21,401 nt of DNA, from NCBI GenBank assembly GCA_044370375.1, contig JBILVQ010000025.1:1-21401 (forward strand), given 5' to 3'. The notes under the pieces are model-generated. The model was not told the origin of the DNA, ran no database searches, and was given only the letters and a program-made list of their open reading frames with translations. This document shows, in pieces, positions 1 to 8,918 of this stretch. A program made the translations under genes and the position numbers. The stretch is from JBILVQ01 sp044370375. Its GTDB lineage: Bacteria > Bacteroidota > Bacteroidia > UBA4408. Position 1 is the first letter of the stretch, and each line of letters starts with the position of its first letter.

Positions 1-1
1 T

Positions 2-2836
2 TCAACAGAAAGAGACCCTGACCCATCTGCTGTTGGCATGTGGAAGGTAAAAGATGATAAATTGGCTGATTTGGAAAAGAACCCTATCCGGGTTGCTCCG
101 CTTGGTCAGGGAACCTTGCGAAACACTGAGTTTCTTACAAAGGATGATTTAGAGCCGATTGCCGCAAAGCAAAATGTTAGAACCAATTTCGCGAGGATCA
201 ATGCTAAGTTGGATTTTAAACCAACTGAAAATTTGAACATTACTGTTGGTGGATCTGTTGATTATAATAACCGACACGAATATATTTATGAATATGCCTT
301 GTTAAACCCATCAAACAATCCGCAAAACATTGACAACACCTGGAGGGTTTACGGAAGACTTCAGCAAAAATTTGGTGTTCAGTCAACCGGAAAAGATGCT
401 GAAAAGTCTGCATCAAATGTGAAAAACGCATATTACTCTTTAATGGTGAACTATACCAAGGTAATGAATAAGGAACAAGATGATACGCATGAGAATCGTT
501 TTTTCAATTATGGATACTTGGGTAAATTTAATACCCACAAAACAAGAACATATTCAATCGGTAACGATTCCTTGCTAGGTTTAAAAAATGTTTGGGTACA
601 CGATGGTTACAGAGACACCTTGGTAACCTTTAATGCCGATACCACCATCAACCCTAACGGTGCGGCCTATACATCTCAATATTATGCTTTGAAAAATGGA
701 GAAGTGGAAGGCAATTACGAAAACCTTTTTCAAATTCAAGCCAACGGTGGTTTATTGAATGGTGACCGTCCAGGAAATGCTTATGCATTATGGTTCAATA
801 CAGGAAGACAGTACAATGGTTATTCTATCGATAACCAGAGCCAATTCAGGATAAACACAAGTTTTAATGCCGATATTAAAAACCACGCCATTCAGGTTGG
901 ATTTGAGTACGAGCAAAGAAACCTGAGTTACTATTCTGTTAATCCAATTGGATTATGGACCTTAATGCGTCAGTTGGTTAACGACCATGTTCAGGACCTA
1001 GACAAATCATCAGGTACAGTTATTACCTCTGGTCTTATTGATACCGTTAACTACGAGCGTTTGTATGTTGCATCCAAAGAACGTCAGTTTTCAAAAAGCC
1101 TTAGAGAAAAATTAGGTTACTCAAAAACAGATTGGGTTGATATCGACAACATTTCTCCCGATCAGTTAGAAATGAGCATGTTTAGTGCAGACGACCTTTT
1201 GAACAATGGTAATAGTTATGTGAACTATTATGGTTACGATTACTTAGGTAAGAAACTAACCTCTGATCCTACCTTTGAGGATTTCTTCACAAAGAAAGAT
1301 GAGAACGGAAACTATCTTCGTCCGATTGCCCCCTTTAAGCCAATCTACATTGCCGGTTATATTCAGGACAAGTTTGATTTCAAAGATTTGAAGTTTAACG
1401 TAGGTATTAGAATTGACCGCTTTGACGCCAACCAAAAAGTATTGAGAGATAAATACAGTTTGTATGAAACGTATAAGGCCGGTGAGGTTTCAGAAATTGG
1501 AAGCCGTGAAGTTATTCACCCATCCAACATTGGCAGCGATTATGTTGTTTATGTTAATGATGTAAAAAACCCAACCAATGTAGTTGGTTACCGTGATGGA
1601 GATCGCTGGTACAATGCAGAAGGTAGAGAAATAGCCGACCCAAGTGTATTGGCAACAGGAGGTGTAATTCAGCCATATTTAAGAAACCCAACGGTTGGTA
1701 TCAGAGATACGGCCAATTATGACCCTAACACAAGCTTTAAGGATTATGATCCACAAATTAACTTCATGCCAAGGGTTGCCTTTTCATTCCCTATTTCTGA
1801 TATGGCGAACTTCTTTGCACATTATGATATCTTGACTCAGCGTCCGCCAAGCCGTTTAAGAATGGATGTGTTGAGTTATTACTATATGGATATTAACACC
1901 GGTGGTGTTTTAAACAACCCAGATTTGAAGCCGGAAAGAACGGTTGATTATGAACTTGGTTTCAGTCAGGTATTGAACGAAGAAAAGAGCGCAGCCTTAA
2001 CCATTTCTGCTTTTTATCGTGAGTTAAGAAACATGATTCAGGTACAAAGGGTTAATCAGGCTTATCCGGTAACCTATACTTCTTTTTCCAACATTGACTT
2101 TGGAACAGTAAGCGGATTTTCAATTGGTTATGATATGCGCAGAACCAATAACGTTTCCATGAACGCTAACTATACCCTTTCGTTCGCTAATGGAACAGGT
2201 TCTAATTCAACCAGTGCCTTTAATATTATCAACAATTCCAACCAGCCAAACTTAAGGACGACCATGCCTCTTGACTTTGATCAAAGACACAACTTTGTAG
2301 CCAATGTTGACTATCGTTTTCCTTCAGGGTCTGCTTATAACGGCCCAAGAATCGGTGGAAAGCCAGTACTGGAAAATTTTGGTGCAAACGTAACAGCAAG
2401 AGGTTCATCAGGAACACCCTATAGCCGTCAAGGAAACATCACCCAGGAAGGAGCCATTGGACTATCTCAGATTTCAACATTAAAAGGAAACCTGAACGGT
2501 TCACGTTTACCCTTTCAGTTCAGAATTGACTTACGACTTGAAAAGAGCTTCGCTGTTAACTTTGGAGGAAAAGATGCTGAGAACGGTCGCAAAGGAAACC
2601 TTAGCATTTATTTACAGATGTTAAACGTATTGAATGCGCGTAACGTAATCAGTGTTTATCGTGCAACCGGTAATGCTGATGATGATGGTTACTTGACTTC
2701 TGCAGCTGCTCAAAGCTCCATTGAAACACAAACCAACGCGCAGTCTTTCAGAGACCTATATAGTATCAGAATCAATAACCCAGATAATTATTCAATCCCC
2801 AGAAGAACGAGGATTGGTGTAATGCTTGACTTTTAA
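2..2836 (+). CDS. TonB-dependent receptor, C-terminal part (5' end outside window)
   Basis: The frame is open from the first bases of the window, so the ATG at 38 is probably internal and the signal peptide, any carboxypeptidase-like domain and the plug lie upstream. The visible 944 residues have the alternating Tyr/Asn/Gly-rich strands and long polar loops of a TonB-dependent outer-membrane barrel. Examples are NLNITVGGSVDYNN near the start, YIAGYIQDKFDFKDLKFNVG in the middle and the NPDLKPERTVDYELGF block, which is typical of SusC/FecA-like receptors. The protein ends RRTRIGVMLDF, with the terminal aromatic residue expected of a BAM substrate. Receptors of this type bring large substrates into the periplasm using TonB-ExbBD energy. 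The substrate cannot be read from the sequence, and no SusD gene follows. The next gene starts 66 bp downstream on the same strand, suggesting cotranscription. The family call is firm; the role is open. Confidence 0.9.
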   Translation, partial: STERDPDPSAVGMWKVKDDKLADLEKNPIRVAPLGQGTLRNTEFLTKDDLEPIAAKQNVRTNFARINAKLDFKPTENLNITVGGSVDYNNRHEYIYEYALLNPSNNPQNIDNTWRVYGRLQQKFGVQSTGKDAEKSASNVKNAYYSLMVNYTKVMNKEQDDTHENRFFNYGYLGKFNTHKTRTYSIGNDSLLGLKNVWVHDGYRDTLVTFNADTTINPNGAAYTSQYYALKNGEVEGNYENLFQIQANGGLLNGDRPGNAYALWFNTGRQYNGYSIDNQSQFRINTSFNADIKNHAIQVGFEYEQRNLSYYSVNPIGLWTLMRQLVNDHVQDLDKSSGTVITSGLIDTVNYERLYVASKERQFSKSLREKLGYSKTDWVDIDNISPDQLEMSMFSADDLLNNGNSYVNYYGYDYLGKKLTSDPTFEDFFTKKDENGNYLRPIAPFKPIYIAGYIQDKFDFKDLKFNVGIRIDRFDANQKVLRDKYSLYETYKAGEVSEIGSREVIHPSNIGSDYVVYVNDVKNPTNVVGYRDGDRWYNAEGREIADPSVLATGGVIQPYLRNPTVGIRDTANYDPNTSFKDYDPQINFMPRVAFSFPISDMANFFAHYDILTQRPPSRLRMDVLSYYYMDINTGGVLNNPDLKPERTVDYELGFSQVLNEEKSAALTISAFYRELRNMIQVQRVNQAYPVTYTSFSNIDFGTVSGFSIGYDMRRTNNVSMNANYTLSFANGTGSNSTSAFNIINNSNQPNLRTTMPLDFDQRHNFVANVDYRFPSGSAYNGPRIGGKPVLENFGANVTARGSSGTPYSRQGNITQEGAIGLSQISTLKGNLNGSRLPFQFRIDLRLEKSFAVNFGGKDAENGRKGNLSIYLQMLNVLNARNVISVYRATGNADDDGYLTSAAAQSSIETQTNAQSFRDLYSIRINNPDNYSIPRRTRIGVMLDF

Positions 2837-2902
2837 ATCTTTTGTTGAATGACTACCAAAAAAGAAAAGCCAACTAACATCAACCAACAAAAACAAAAAG
2901 CG

Positions 2903-5900
2903 ATGAAGAAAATTCAAATTTTCCTGCTTGCAGCCCTTGCAATTTTGGCCAACGACCTAAATGCCAAGGAAAATGTCGGACTTAGCGGCGGGCGAGTTCG
3001 TTCGGGCACCGGAACCAATGCTGCCTGTTCACCTTCAACCTCAAGAAAAGATCTTGACATCAACAATGTTCGTGCTTTGATCATGAACGGTGGTGATATG
3101 TGGTGGGATCAGGGAGGAGGAGTTCCTCGTTATGAGGTTCCCAAGGATTCAAAAAAACACTCTCAGTTTGCTGCATCCCTTTGGATTGGCGGAATTGATG
3201 CCGGAGGGCAGTTAAAAATAGCTGCTCAAACGTATCGTCAAACCGGAAACGATTTCTGGCCGGGTGCTTTGGATGTGGCAAACGCATCTATTGATGATGC
3301 AGGTTGTTTGTCTTACGATAAACATTTCGTAATGACACGTCAGGAAGTGGAAACCTTCCTTGCGTGGAGAGTAGACCCAAACAGTGTTCCGGGCTATTCT
3401 ATTCCGGCTAGCATATTGACCTGGCCGGGTAATGGAAATACTGCTAGAAACGAAGATCAGTTTTTGGCTCCATTTACGGATGTAAACGGAGACGGAATTT
3501 ACGATCCTAACCAAGGTGATTATCCGGGCTATGATTTTAGCACCGGTACTGGTGGTGGTTGTGAAAACGTATTGTTTGGTGACCAAACCTTGTGGTGGGT
3601 GTTTAACGACAAAGGAAATATCCATACCGAAACCAATGGTCAGGCAATTGGATTGGAGATTAGAGCTCAGGCTTTTGCCTTTGCTACCAATGACGAAATT
3701 AACAACATGACCTTTTATGCCTATCAGGTAATTAACCGTTCAACCATCTCCTTAACCAACACCTATTTTGCCAACTGGTCGGATCCGGATTTAGGAGACT
3801 ATTCTGATGACTTTGTTGGATGTAGTGTTCCTGATGGATTAGGTTTTTGTTATAATGGAGACGAAGATGATGGAACAGGTCAGGGTAACTCCTATGGTAA
3901 AAATCCTCCGGCGAGTGGCGTTGACTTTTTCCGCGGCCCATTAAAAGACCCTGATGGAATTGACAATCCTTTCTCTGAAACCATCAGTGGAACAGGTTAC
4001 GGTGATACCATTATCGACAACGAACGTTTGGGAATGGAGTACTTCATGGTGTTTAAAAACGATGCAACCCTTGAAGGAAATCCTAGCAACGCAACCCACT
4101 TTTATAACTACATGCAGTGTAAGTGGAAAGATGGTTTGGCCCTTACTTATGGTGAAAATGGAAGAAATCCGGCCAACCCATTGGCCAAATATGCATTCCC
4201 TTGGACCAGTGATCCTTCTAATCCAACCAACTGGGAAGCACAAGAAGCAAAAGACTGGCGCTTTATTCACTCTGCCGGTCCGTTTACCTTACGCCCGGGC
4301 GCTGTAAATTATGTAACCGTAGGAGCCGTTTGGGCAAAAGCCAATCAGGGAGGTCCAAAGGCTTCTGTTGAATTGTTAAAACAAGCAGACAGAAAAGCAC
4401 AAGCCTTGTTTGATAACTGCTTTAAAGTATTGAATGGTCCGGATGCTCCGGATGTTACTGTTCAGGAGTTGAACAGAGAGGTATTGCTTTACCTTACCAA
4501 TGCAAAGCGCTCTAACAATTACCTTGAGCGTTACGAAGAAATTGACCCTTTGATTGTTGATACAACAGGAACCGGTTCAATTGACAGAACCTATAATTTC
4601 CAAGGGTATATCATTTACCAGTTAAAAGATGCAACCGTTAGTTCTACCGAACTTGACAACATTGACAAAGCGAGAGTTGTTGCACAGTGTGACTTAAGGG
4701 ATAGTGTTGGACAATTGGTGAATTATACCTTCGACCAAAGTTTGAACGCAAACATTCCAGCATTGATGAACCCAACCATCAACGGATATAACAGTGGTAT
4801 CAAGCATAGCTTCCAATTAAAGGAAGATTTGTTTGCTACCGGTCAGGATAAGCGATTGGTAAACCAAAAAACATACTACTACATGGCGGTGTCTTATGGT
4901 TACAATAACTATAAGTCATATAATCCAAATGATCCTAATTCTTTGGATGGACAGAAACAGCCATTTAAAGCCGGTCGTTTGAACTTAAAAGTTTATTCAG
5001 CAATTCCACATATTACTGCCCCTGAAGAAGGAGGAACATCACTTCAGGCCTTGTATGGCATGAGCCCAAGAATAAAAAGAATAGAGGGACAAGGAAATGG
5101 AGGTAACAATCTAGACTTGACCGAAGCTACTATTGAGGAAATTCTTGCCAGCAGCGAAGGAAGATCAAAAGAGCCTGTTTATGAGGTTTCTAGAGGTCCT
5201 GTAGATGTGAAGATTATTGACCCGTTGAATGTACCGGGCGGAGACTTTACTTTGAGGTTTTTGGCCAACGGAGACAGAAAAACGGCCATCGATTCCTCAA
5301 AATGGACCTTAACGCATAAAAATGCATCAGGAACCGAAACAACGGTAAGTTCTGATACCACCATCAATGTGGAAAATGAGCAACTGATTTTGGATTGGGG
5401 CTTGTCTGTTAGGATTAATCAAGCGGTTGATCCCGGAGTTTCACAGAAAGAAAACAACAATGGTTTGATTGAATCAACCTTTGAGTTTGAAGATGTAACC
5501 AAGCCTTGGTTAGCTGGTGTACCTGATATTGATGGACAGTTTGCCTTCAATTGGATTAGAAGCGGTACCACCACTTTCCCTCAGCCGCTGCCCGGTCCTC
5601 CTCCCTATAGCGGAAACGACTATGTGGGGATTGATGACAATCAGTATTATGAGACCGTAGCAGGAGGTACCATTGCTCCTTATCGTTTGGCCTCTAATGA
5701 ATATTATGGTCCGGCCTGGAACAAATTCATTCAATTGAACAAGTTGTCGGATATTGCTAGCGTTGATTTGGTTATTACTTCCGACAAATCTAAATGGACA
5801 AGGTGTCCGGTTCTCGAAACCCAGGATGATGAAAATCTAACAGAAGGAGGAGCAAGAAAAATGGATTTGAGAAAAGCTCAGTCTGTTGATAAGGAAGGTA

Positions 5901-6799
5901 AACCGGATGCCTCTGGCACCACCGGTATGGGATGGTTCCCAGGCTATGCCATTAATGTAGAAACAGGAGAGCGATTGAACATTGCCTTCGGAGAAAACTC
6001 TTGGCTGGTTGGTGAAAATGGAAGAGACATGGTATGGAATCCGACAGCAAACTTCAATACAGAGTTCTTTGAGCCGCTGTTTGGTGGAATGCACTATGTG
6101 TATGTATTTGGACACAATGGTAACGGAGAGGATTTTTGCCCTGCCTATGACGAAGGTGAATACATTCGTAAAAAACTTATGTTGAATGGCGGTGAGCCGT
6201 TGGATGCAGACAAGCGGGTATTGTATCGCGATGCCATGTGGGTTTTTTGCCCAACCCTTGCATCTGCAACCTCAAAGGTCTTGGATTGCGATGTAAAAGT
6301 TAGAATCAGAATAGCGAAGCCTTACGAAAGGTTCTATGCAGGAAATGCCTTTACGGCAACCAATGTTGTAGACCCCAATGCTCCGGGTTCTGCTAATCCG
6401 CAAAACAACAACATGCCATTGTACACGTTTAACACGGACGATTTGATGACCTTGAAAAACAATGCAGATGTTGCAAAAGGCGCGCTCGATTTAATTAAGG
6501 TTGTACCTAATCCTTATTATGCCTATTCTGCATATGAGCGAAGCAACCTTGATAATATTGTAAAGGTTACCAATCTTCCTCAAACTTGTACCATTAATAT
6601 CTACACAGTAAACGGTACATTGGTAAGAACCTTAAATAAGGATGACTCACGCACCTACATCGATTGGGATATGAAGAACTTAAAGAATGTACCAATTGCG
6701 AGCGGAGTTTACCTAATCCACGTCAATGTACCGAACGTAGGAGAAAAGGTATTGAAATGGTTTGGTGCCATCAGACCGATTGATGTTGACCAATTCTAA
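2903..6799 (+). CDS. Large secreted protein with T9SS-type C-terminal domain
   Basis: This 1298-residue protein begins MKKIQIFLLAALAILANDLNA, a clear Sec signal peptide. I therefore prefer the ATG at 2903 to the in-frame ATG at 2849, which would add an 18-residue polar leader. Near residues 193-206 is DVNGDGIYDPNQGD, an Asp/Asn-rich loop like the calcium-binding repeats of dockerins and thrombospondin type 3. It is followed by a Trp- and Asn-rich region (GDQTLWWVFNDKGN, then INNMTFYAYQVINRS). From about residue 1195 to the end there is a small beta-sandwich domain starting VVPNPYY, with INIYTVNG and SGVYLIHV. This matches the PNP...G.Y pattern of T9SS type A sorting or FlgD-like domains. It ends with an extra tail, WFGAIRPIDVDQF, beyond the usual end of such signals. 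The protein is probably exported to the cell surface. I recognise the architecture from Bacteroidota genomes but no characterised member, so the function is unknown. A PorV/PorQ-family gene follows 29 bp downstream. Confidence 0.8.
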   Translation: MKKIQIFLLAALAILANDLNAKENVGLSGGRVRSGTGTNAACSPSTSRKDLDINNVRALIMNGGDMWWDQGGGVPRYEVPKDSKKHSQFAASLWIGGIDAGGQLKIAAQTYRQTGNDFWPGALDVANASIDDAGCLSYDKHFVMTRQEVETFLAWRVDPNSVPGYSIPASILTWPGNGNTARNEDQFLAPFTDVNGDGIYDPNQGDYPGYDFSTGTGGGCENVLFGDQTLWWVFNDKGNIHTETNGQAIGLEIRAQAFAFATNDEINNMTFYAYQVINRSTISLTNTYFANWSDPDLGDYSDDFVGCSVPDGLGFCYNGDEDDGTGQGNSYGKNPPASGVDFFRGPLKDPDGIDNPFSETISGTGYGDTIIDNERLGMEYFMVFKNDATLEGNPSNATHFYNYMQCKWKDGLALTYGENGRNPANPLAKYAFPWTSDPSNPTNWEAQEAKDWRFIHSAGPFTLRPGAVNYVTVGAVWAKANQGGPKASVELLKQADRKAQALFDNCFKVLNGPDAPDVTVQELNREVLLYLTNAKRSNNYLERYEEIDPLIVDTTGTGSIDRTYNFQGYIIYQLKDATVSSTELDNIDKARVVAQCDLRDSVGQLVNYTFDQSLNANIPALMNPTINGYNSGIKHSFQLKEDLFATGQDKRLVNQKTYYYMAVSYGYNNYKSYNPNDPNSLDGQKQPFKAGRLNLKVYSAIPHITAPEEGGTSLQALYGMSPRIKRIEGQGNGGNNLDLTEATIEEILASSEGRSKEPVYEVSRGPVDVKIIDPLNVPGGDFTLRFLANGDRKTAIDSSKWTLTHKNASGTETTVSSDTTINVENEQLILDWGLSVRINQAVDPGVSQKENNNGLIESTFEFEDVTKPWLAGVPDIDGQFAFNWIRSGTTTFPQPLPGPPPYSGNDYVGIDDNQYYETVAGGTIAPYRLASNEYYGPAWNKFIQLNKLSDIASVDLVITSDKSKWTRCPVLETQDDENLTEGGARKMDLRKAQSVDKEGKPDASGTTGMGWFPGYAINVETGERLNIAFGENSWLVGENGRDMVWNPTANFNTEFFEPLFGGMHYVYVFGHNGNGEDFCPAYDEGEYIRKKLMLNGGEPLDADKRVLYRDAMWVFCPTLASATSKVLDCDVKVRIRIAKPYERFYAGNAFTATNVVDPNAPGSANPQNNNMPLYTFNTDDLMTLKNNADVAKGALDLIKVVPNPYYAYSAYERSNLDNIVKVTNLPQTCTINIYTVNGTLVRTLNKDDSRTYIDWDMKNLKNVPIASGVYLIHVNVPNVGEKVLKWFGAIRPIDVDQF

Positions 6800-6828
6800 A
6801 ATCAAGAACGAAAGGTTTTCAAAGAAAC

Positions 6829-7959
6829 ATGAAATTAGTAGCCAATAAAAAAGTGAATAGAATGAAGCAGCTATGTCTTGCGCTGGCCGGGGTTGGATTA
6901 ATTCTTTCCTCAGGAATAACAAAAGCAGGGAATCCTGACCGTGCCGGACAGGCAGGAGGCGGTCAATTGTTAATTAACCCCTGGGCCAGAACATCAGGGT
7001 GGGCAGGTGCCAATTCTGCATCCGTACAGGGATTGGAATCTCAGTTCCTGAACGTTGCCGGTGTTGCGCACACCAAACGCACAGAGTTAATTTTTGCCCG
7101 TACCAACTGGATGGCAGGCAGTGGAATCAATATCAATAGTTTCGGATTTTCGCAGAAAGCCGGTTCTTCAGGTGCTTTGGCTGTTGGAATTGTTTCCACC
7201 GGTTTTGGTAGTATTGATATCACCACGGTTGAGTCTCCCGATGGTGGAAATGGCTTTTTCACCCCTCAGTTTCTGAACCTGAGTCTTGCCTACGCAAAGG
7301 AGTTTTCTAACAGTATCTTCGGAGGTATTAATGTAAAAGTGCTTAATGAGTCAATTGCTGACTTAAAAGCAACGGGTGTTTGTTTTGATGCCGGTATCCA
7401 ATACATTACCACTATTGGTGAAGCCAACAAAAAGATGGAACGCAAGAACCTTAAGTTTGGAATTTCATTGAAGAATGTTGGTCCTCAAATGTCTTACTCA
7501 GGAGATGGTATTTCTGTTAAAGCCAATTTGATTTCAACGGGAGCTGCGCTAACCCTTGAGCAAAGATCAAATAAATTCGATTTGCCATCCTTGATTAATA
7601 TTGGTGGATCTTATGATTATTATTTTTCTAAGGAAAACAATGACCATCGCTTAACCACTGCAGGAACGTTTGTTTCAAACTCGTTCACCAGCGACCAATT
7701 TAACCTTGGTTTGGAGTATGCGTTTAAATCTATGTTTATGATTAGAGGCGGTTTTTCTTACGAGAAAAATATTCTTAGCTCAACCGAGAGGGCAACAGCC
7801 CTTACCGGACCAACGGCTGGTTTGAGTGTTGAATTACCTTTTGCTAAGCGCGAAAAAGACAATGTTAAAACCAATTCAAGTTTTGCTCTTGATTACAGCT
7901 ACCGCGCCACCAACCCTTTTGGTGGATGCCACAGCCTTGGTTTGCGAATAGCACTTTAA
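6829..7959 (+). CDS. PorV/PorQ-family outer-membrane protein
   Basis: This 376-residue protein has a signal peptide. The ATG at 6829 gives a short basic extension, while the ATG at 6862 gives a more standard signal (MKQLCLALAGVGLILSSG); either start is possible. After cleavage the sequence shows features of the PorV/PorQ (UPF0164-like) family: an N-terminal block with LLINPWARTSGWAGANSASV, LNVAGVAHTKRTELIFAR, repeated amphipathic strands, and the internal VCFDAGIQYITT motif before a longer loop. PorV is an outer-membrane barrel that carries T9SS cargo by binding its C-terminal domain and delivers it to the attachment complex. PorQ is a related barrel. This copy lies just behind a gene for a protein with a T9SS-like C-terminal domain, so it may be a dedicated partner rather than the housekeeping PorV; that pairing is inference. 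A hairpin and a promoter-like motif follow the stop codon. Confidence 0.82.
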   Translation: MKLVANKKVNRMKQLCLALAGVGLILSSGITKAGNPDRAGQAGGGQLLINPWARTSGWAGANSASVQGLESQFLNVAGVAHTKRTELIFARTNWMAGSGININSFGFSQKAGSSGALAVGIVSTGFGSIDITTVESPDGGNGFFTPQFLNLSLAYAKEFSNSIFGGINVKVLNESIADLKATGVCFDAGIQYITTIGEANKKMERKNLKFGISLKNVGPQMSYSGDGISVKANLISTGAALTLEQRSNKFDLPSLINIGGSYDYYFSKENNDHRLTTAGTFVSNSFTSDQFNLGLEYAFKSMFMIRGGFSYEKNILSSTERATALTGPTAGLSVELPFAKREKDNVKTNSSFALDYSYRATNPFGGCHSLGLRIAL

Positions 7960-7972
7960 TTACTTAATTTTG
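7941..7972 (+). promoter_or_regulatory. Candidate Bacteroidota-type promoter for greA
   Basis: TTTG at 7941-7944 is followed after 20 bp by TAATTTTG at 7965-7972. This fits the Bacteroidota vegetative sigma consensus TTTG-N19-21-TAnnTTTG at every defined base. Its upstream half lies in the last codons of the preceding gene. The predicted start would be about 7979, so the transcript would carry the hairpin at 7991-8010 near its 5' end before greA. No mapping data are available. Confidence 0.45.
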
Positions 7973-7990
7973 TTTAAGGATTGTGGAGAG

Positions 7991-8022
7991 TCCCGATGGA
8001 AACATCGGGATTCTTTACTTTT
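7991..8022 (+). terminator. Hairpin after the PorV-like gene (terminator or greA leader hairpin)
   Basis: TCCCGATG (7991-7998) and CATCGGGA (8003-8010) form a perfect 8-bp stem with a GAAA loop. The following tract TTCTTTACTTTT is T-rich but interrupted. The position, 31 bp after the stop of the PorV-like gene, suits an intrinsic terminator for the first transcription unit. A promoter-like motif lies just upstream of it, so it could also sit in the greA leader. Confidence 0.65.
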
Positions 8023-8049
8023 AGTATAACAGTAAAAACACGACAAAAA

Positions 8050-8526
8050 ATGTCACAAACAACGTATTTCACCGAAGAAGGATTGAGGAAACTCAAAGAA
8101 GAGTTGCACCACTTGAAAGCCAAAGAAAGGCCATTTATTTCTAATCAGATTGCAGAAGCAAGAGACAAAGGCGACCTGTCGGAAAATGCCGAGTATGACG
8201 CGGCCAAGGAAGCTCAAGGCTTGTTGGAGTTGAAAATATCGAAACTCGAAGGCGTAATTGCCAATGCGCGCTTAATTGATGAATCGAAACTTGACGCAAG
8301 CAAGATTTTAATATTGTCCAACGTTAAATTAAAGAACACGCAGAACAATATGGTGCTTAATTATACGCTGGTGCCTGAAAAGGAAGCCGATTTAAAGTCC
8401 GGGCGTATTTCCGTTGATTCTCCAATAGGAAAGGGTCTGCTAGGCAAAAAGGCAGGAGATTTGGCAGAAATTAAAGTTCCCTCAGGAGCCGTAATGAAAT
8501 TTGAAATTTTAGAAGTTTCAAGATAA
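8050..8526 (+). CDS. greA: Transcription elongation factor GreA
   Basis: This 158-residue protein has the normal GreA length. The N-terminal coiled coil (about residues 8-75) begins TTYFTEEGLRKLKEEL and carries the tip motif EARDKGDLSENAEYDAA. Its acidic residues D42 and E45 match the catalytic Asp and Glu that enter the RNA polymerase secondary channel and stimulate cleavage of backtracked RNA. The C-terminal FKBP-like domain follows, with the conserved DSPIGKGLLGKKAGD block. The ATG at 8050 is the right start: an upstream TTG-initiated extension would run through the hairpin at 7991-8010 and add residues not found in the family. The stop codon overlaps the next start (TAATG), so greA and the HIT gene are translationally coupled. 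Confidence 0.97.
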   Translation: MSQTTYFTEEGLRKLKEELHHLKAKERPFISNQIAEARDKGDLSENAEYDAAKEAQGLLELKISKLEGVIANARLIDESKLDASKILILSNVKLKNTQNNMVLNYTLVPEKEADLKSGRISVDSPIGKGLLGKKAGDLAEIKVPSGAVMKFEILEVSR

Positions 8527-8918
8527 TGCCTACCATTTTTTCCAAAATCGTTTCCGGAGAAATACCCTGTTATCAAGTGGCAGAGAATGAAAACTTCCTT
8601 GCTTTTTTGGATGTTTTTCCTTTGGCAAAAGGTCATGTTTTGGTAATTCCAAAAAGGGAAACGGATTATATTTTTGATTTGGAGGATTCGGAGTATCTTG
8701 ACTTAATGATTTTTGCCAAGAAAGTGGCCATAGGGATTAAGAAAGTAATTTCATGCAAAAAGGTTGGTGTGGCTGTGATTGGCCTTGAGGTGGCACATGC
8801 ACACATTCACTTGGTACCGATTAATGCAGTAGGAGATATTAACTTTAGCAAAGAAAAACTGCAGCTTCCGCAAGATCAGCTTCAGGAAATTGCAAAACAG
8901 ATTAGGGGGGCTTTATAA
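8526..8918 (+). CDS. HIT family nucleotide hydrolase
   Basis: This 130-residue protein is of the histidine-triad superfamily. It opens TIFSKIVSGEIPCYQVAE, the typical HIT start. The family block FPLAKGHVLVIPKR lies around residues 31-44, and the triad is HAHIHLVP at residues 91-98. H93 is expected to be the catalytic nucleophile, by analogy with Hint enzymes. Such proteins hydrolyse nucleoside phosphoramidates or dinucleoside polyphosphates; the substrate here is unknown. The ATG shares one base with the greA stop codon. The last codons, including the TAA, form part of a bidirectional terminator shared with the convergent regulator gene, which this gene overlaps by 6 bp. Confidence 0.93.
   Translation: MPTIFSKIVSGEIPCYQVAENENFLAFLDVFPLAKGHVLVIPKRETDYIFDLEDSEYLDLMIFAKKVAIGIKKVISCKKVGVAVIGLEVAHAHIHLVPINAVGDINFSKEKLQLPQDQLQEIAKQIRGAL

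Noticed and set aside
2..2836. SusCD polysaccharide-utilisation locus
   Set aside because: The receptor is SusC-like in style, but no SusD-like lipoprotein, glycoside hydrolase or hybrid sensor gene follows it in the window.
3212..3625. 137-codon minus-strand open frame inside the large secreted-protein gene
   Set aside because: It lies antisense within a well-supported gene and its translation has no recognisable domain or realistic composition.
7981..8049. N-terminal extension of GreA from a TTG
   Set aside because: It would translate the hairpin at 7991-8010 and add 23 residues unknown in the family; the ATG at 8050 gives the standard 158-residue protein.
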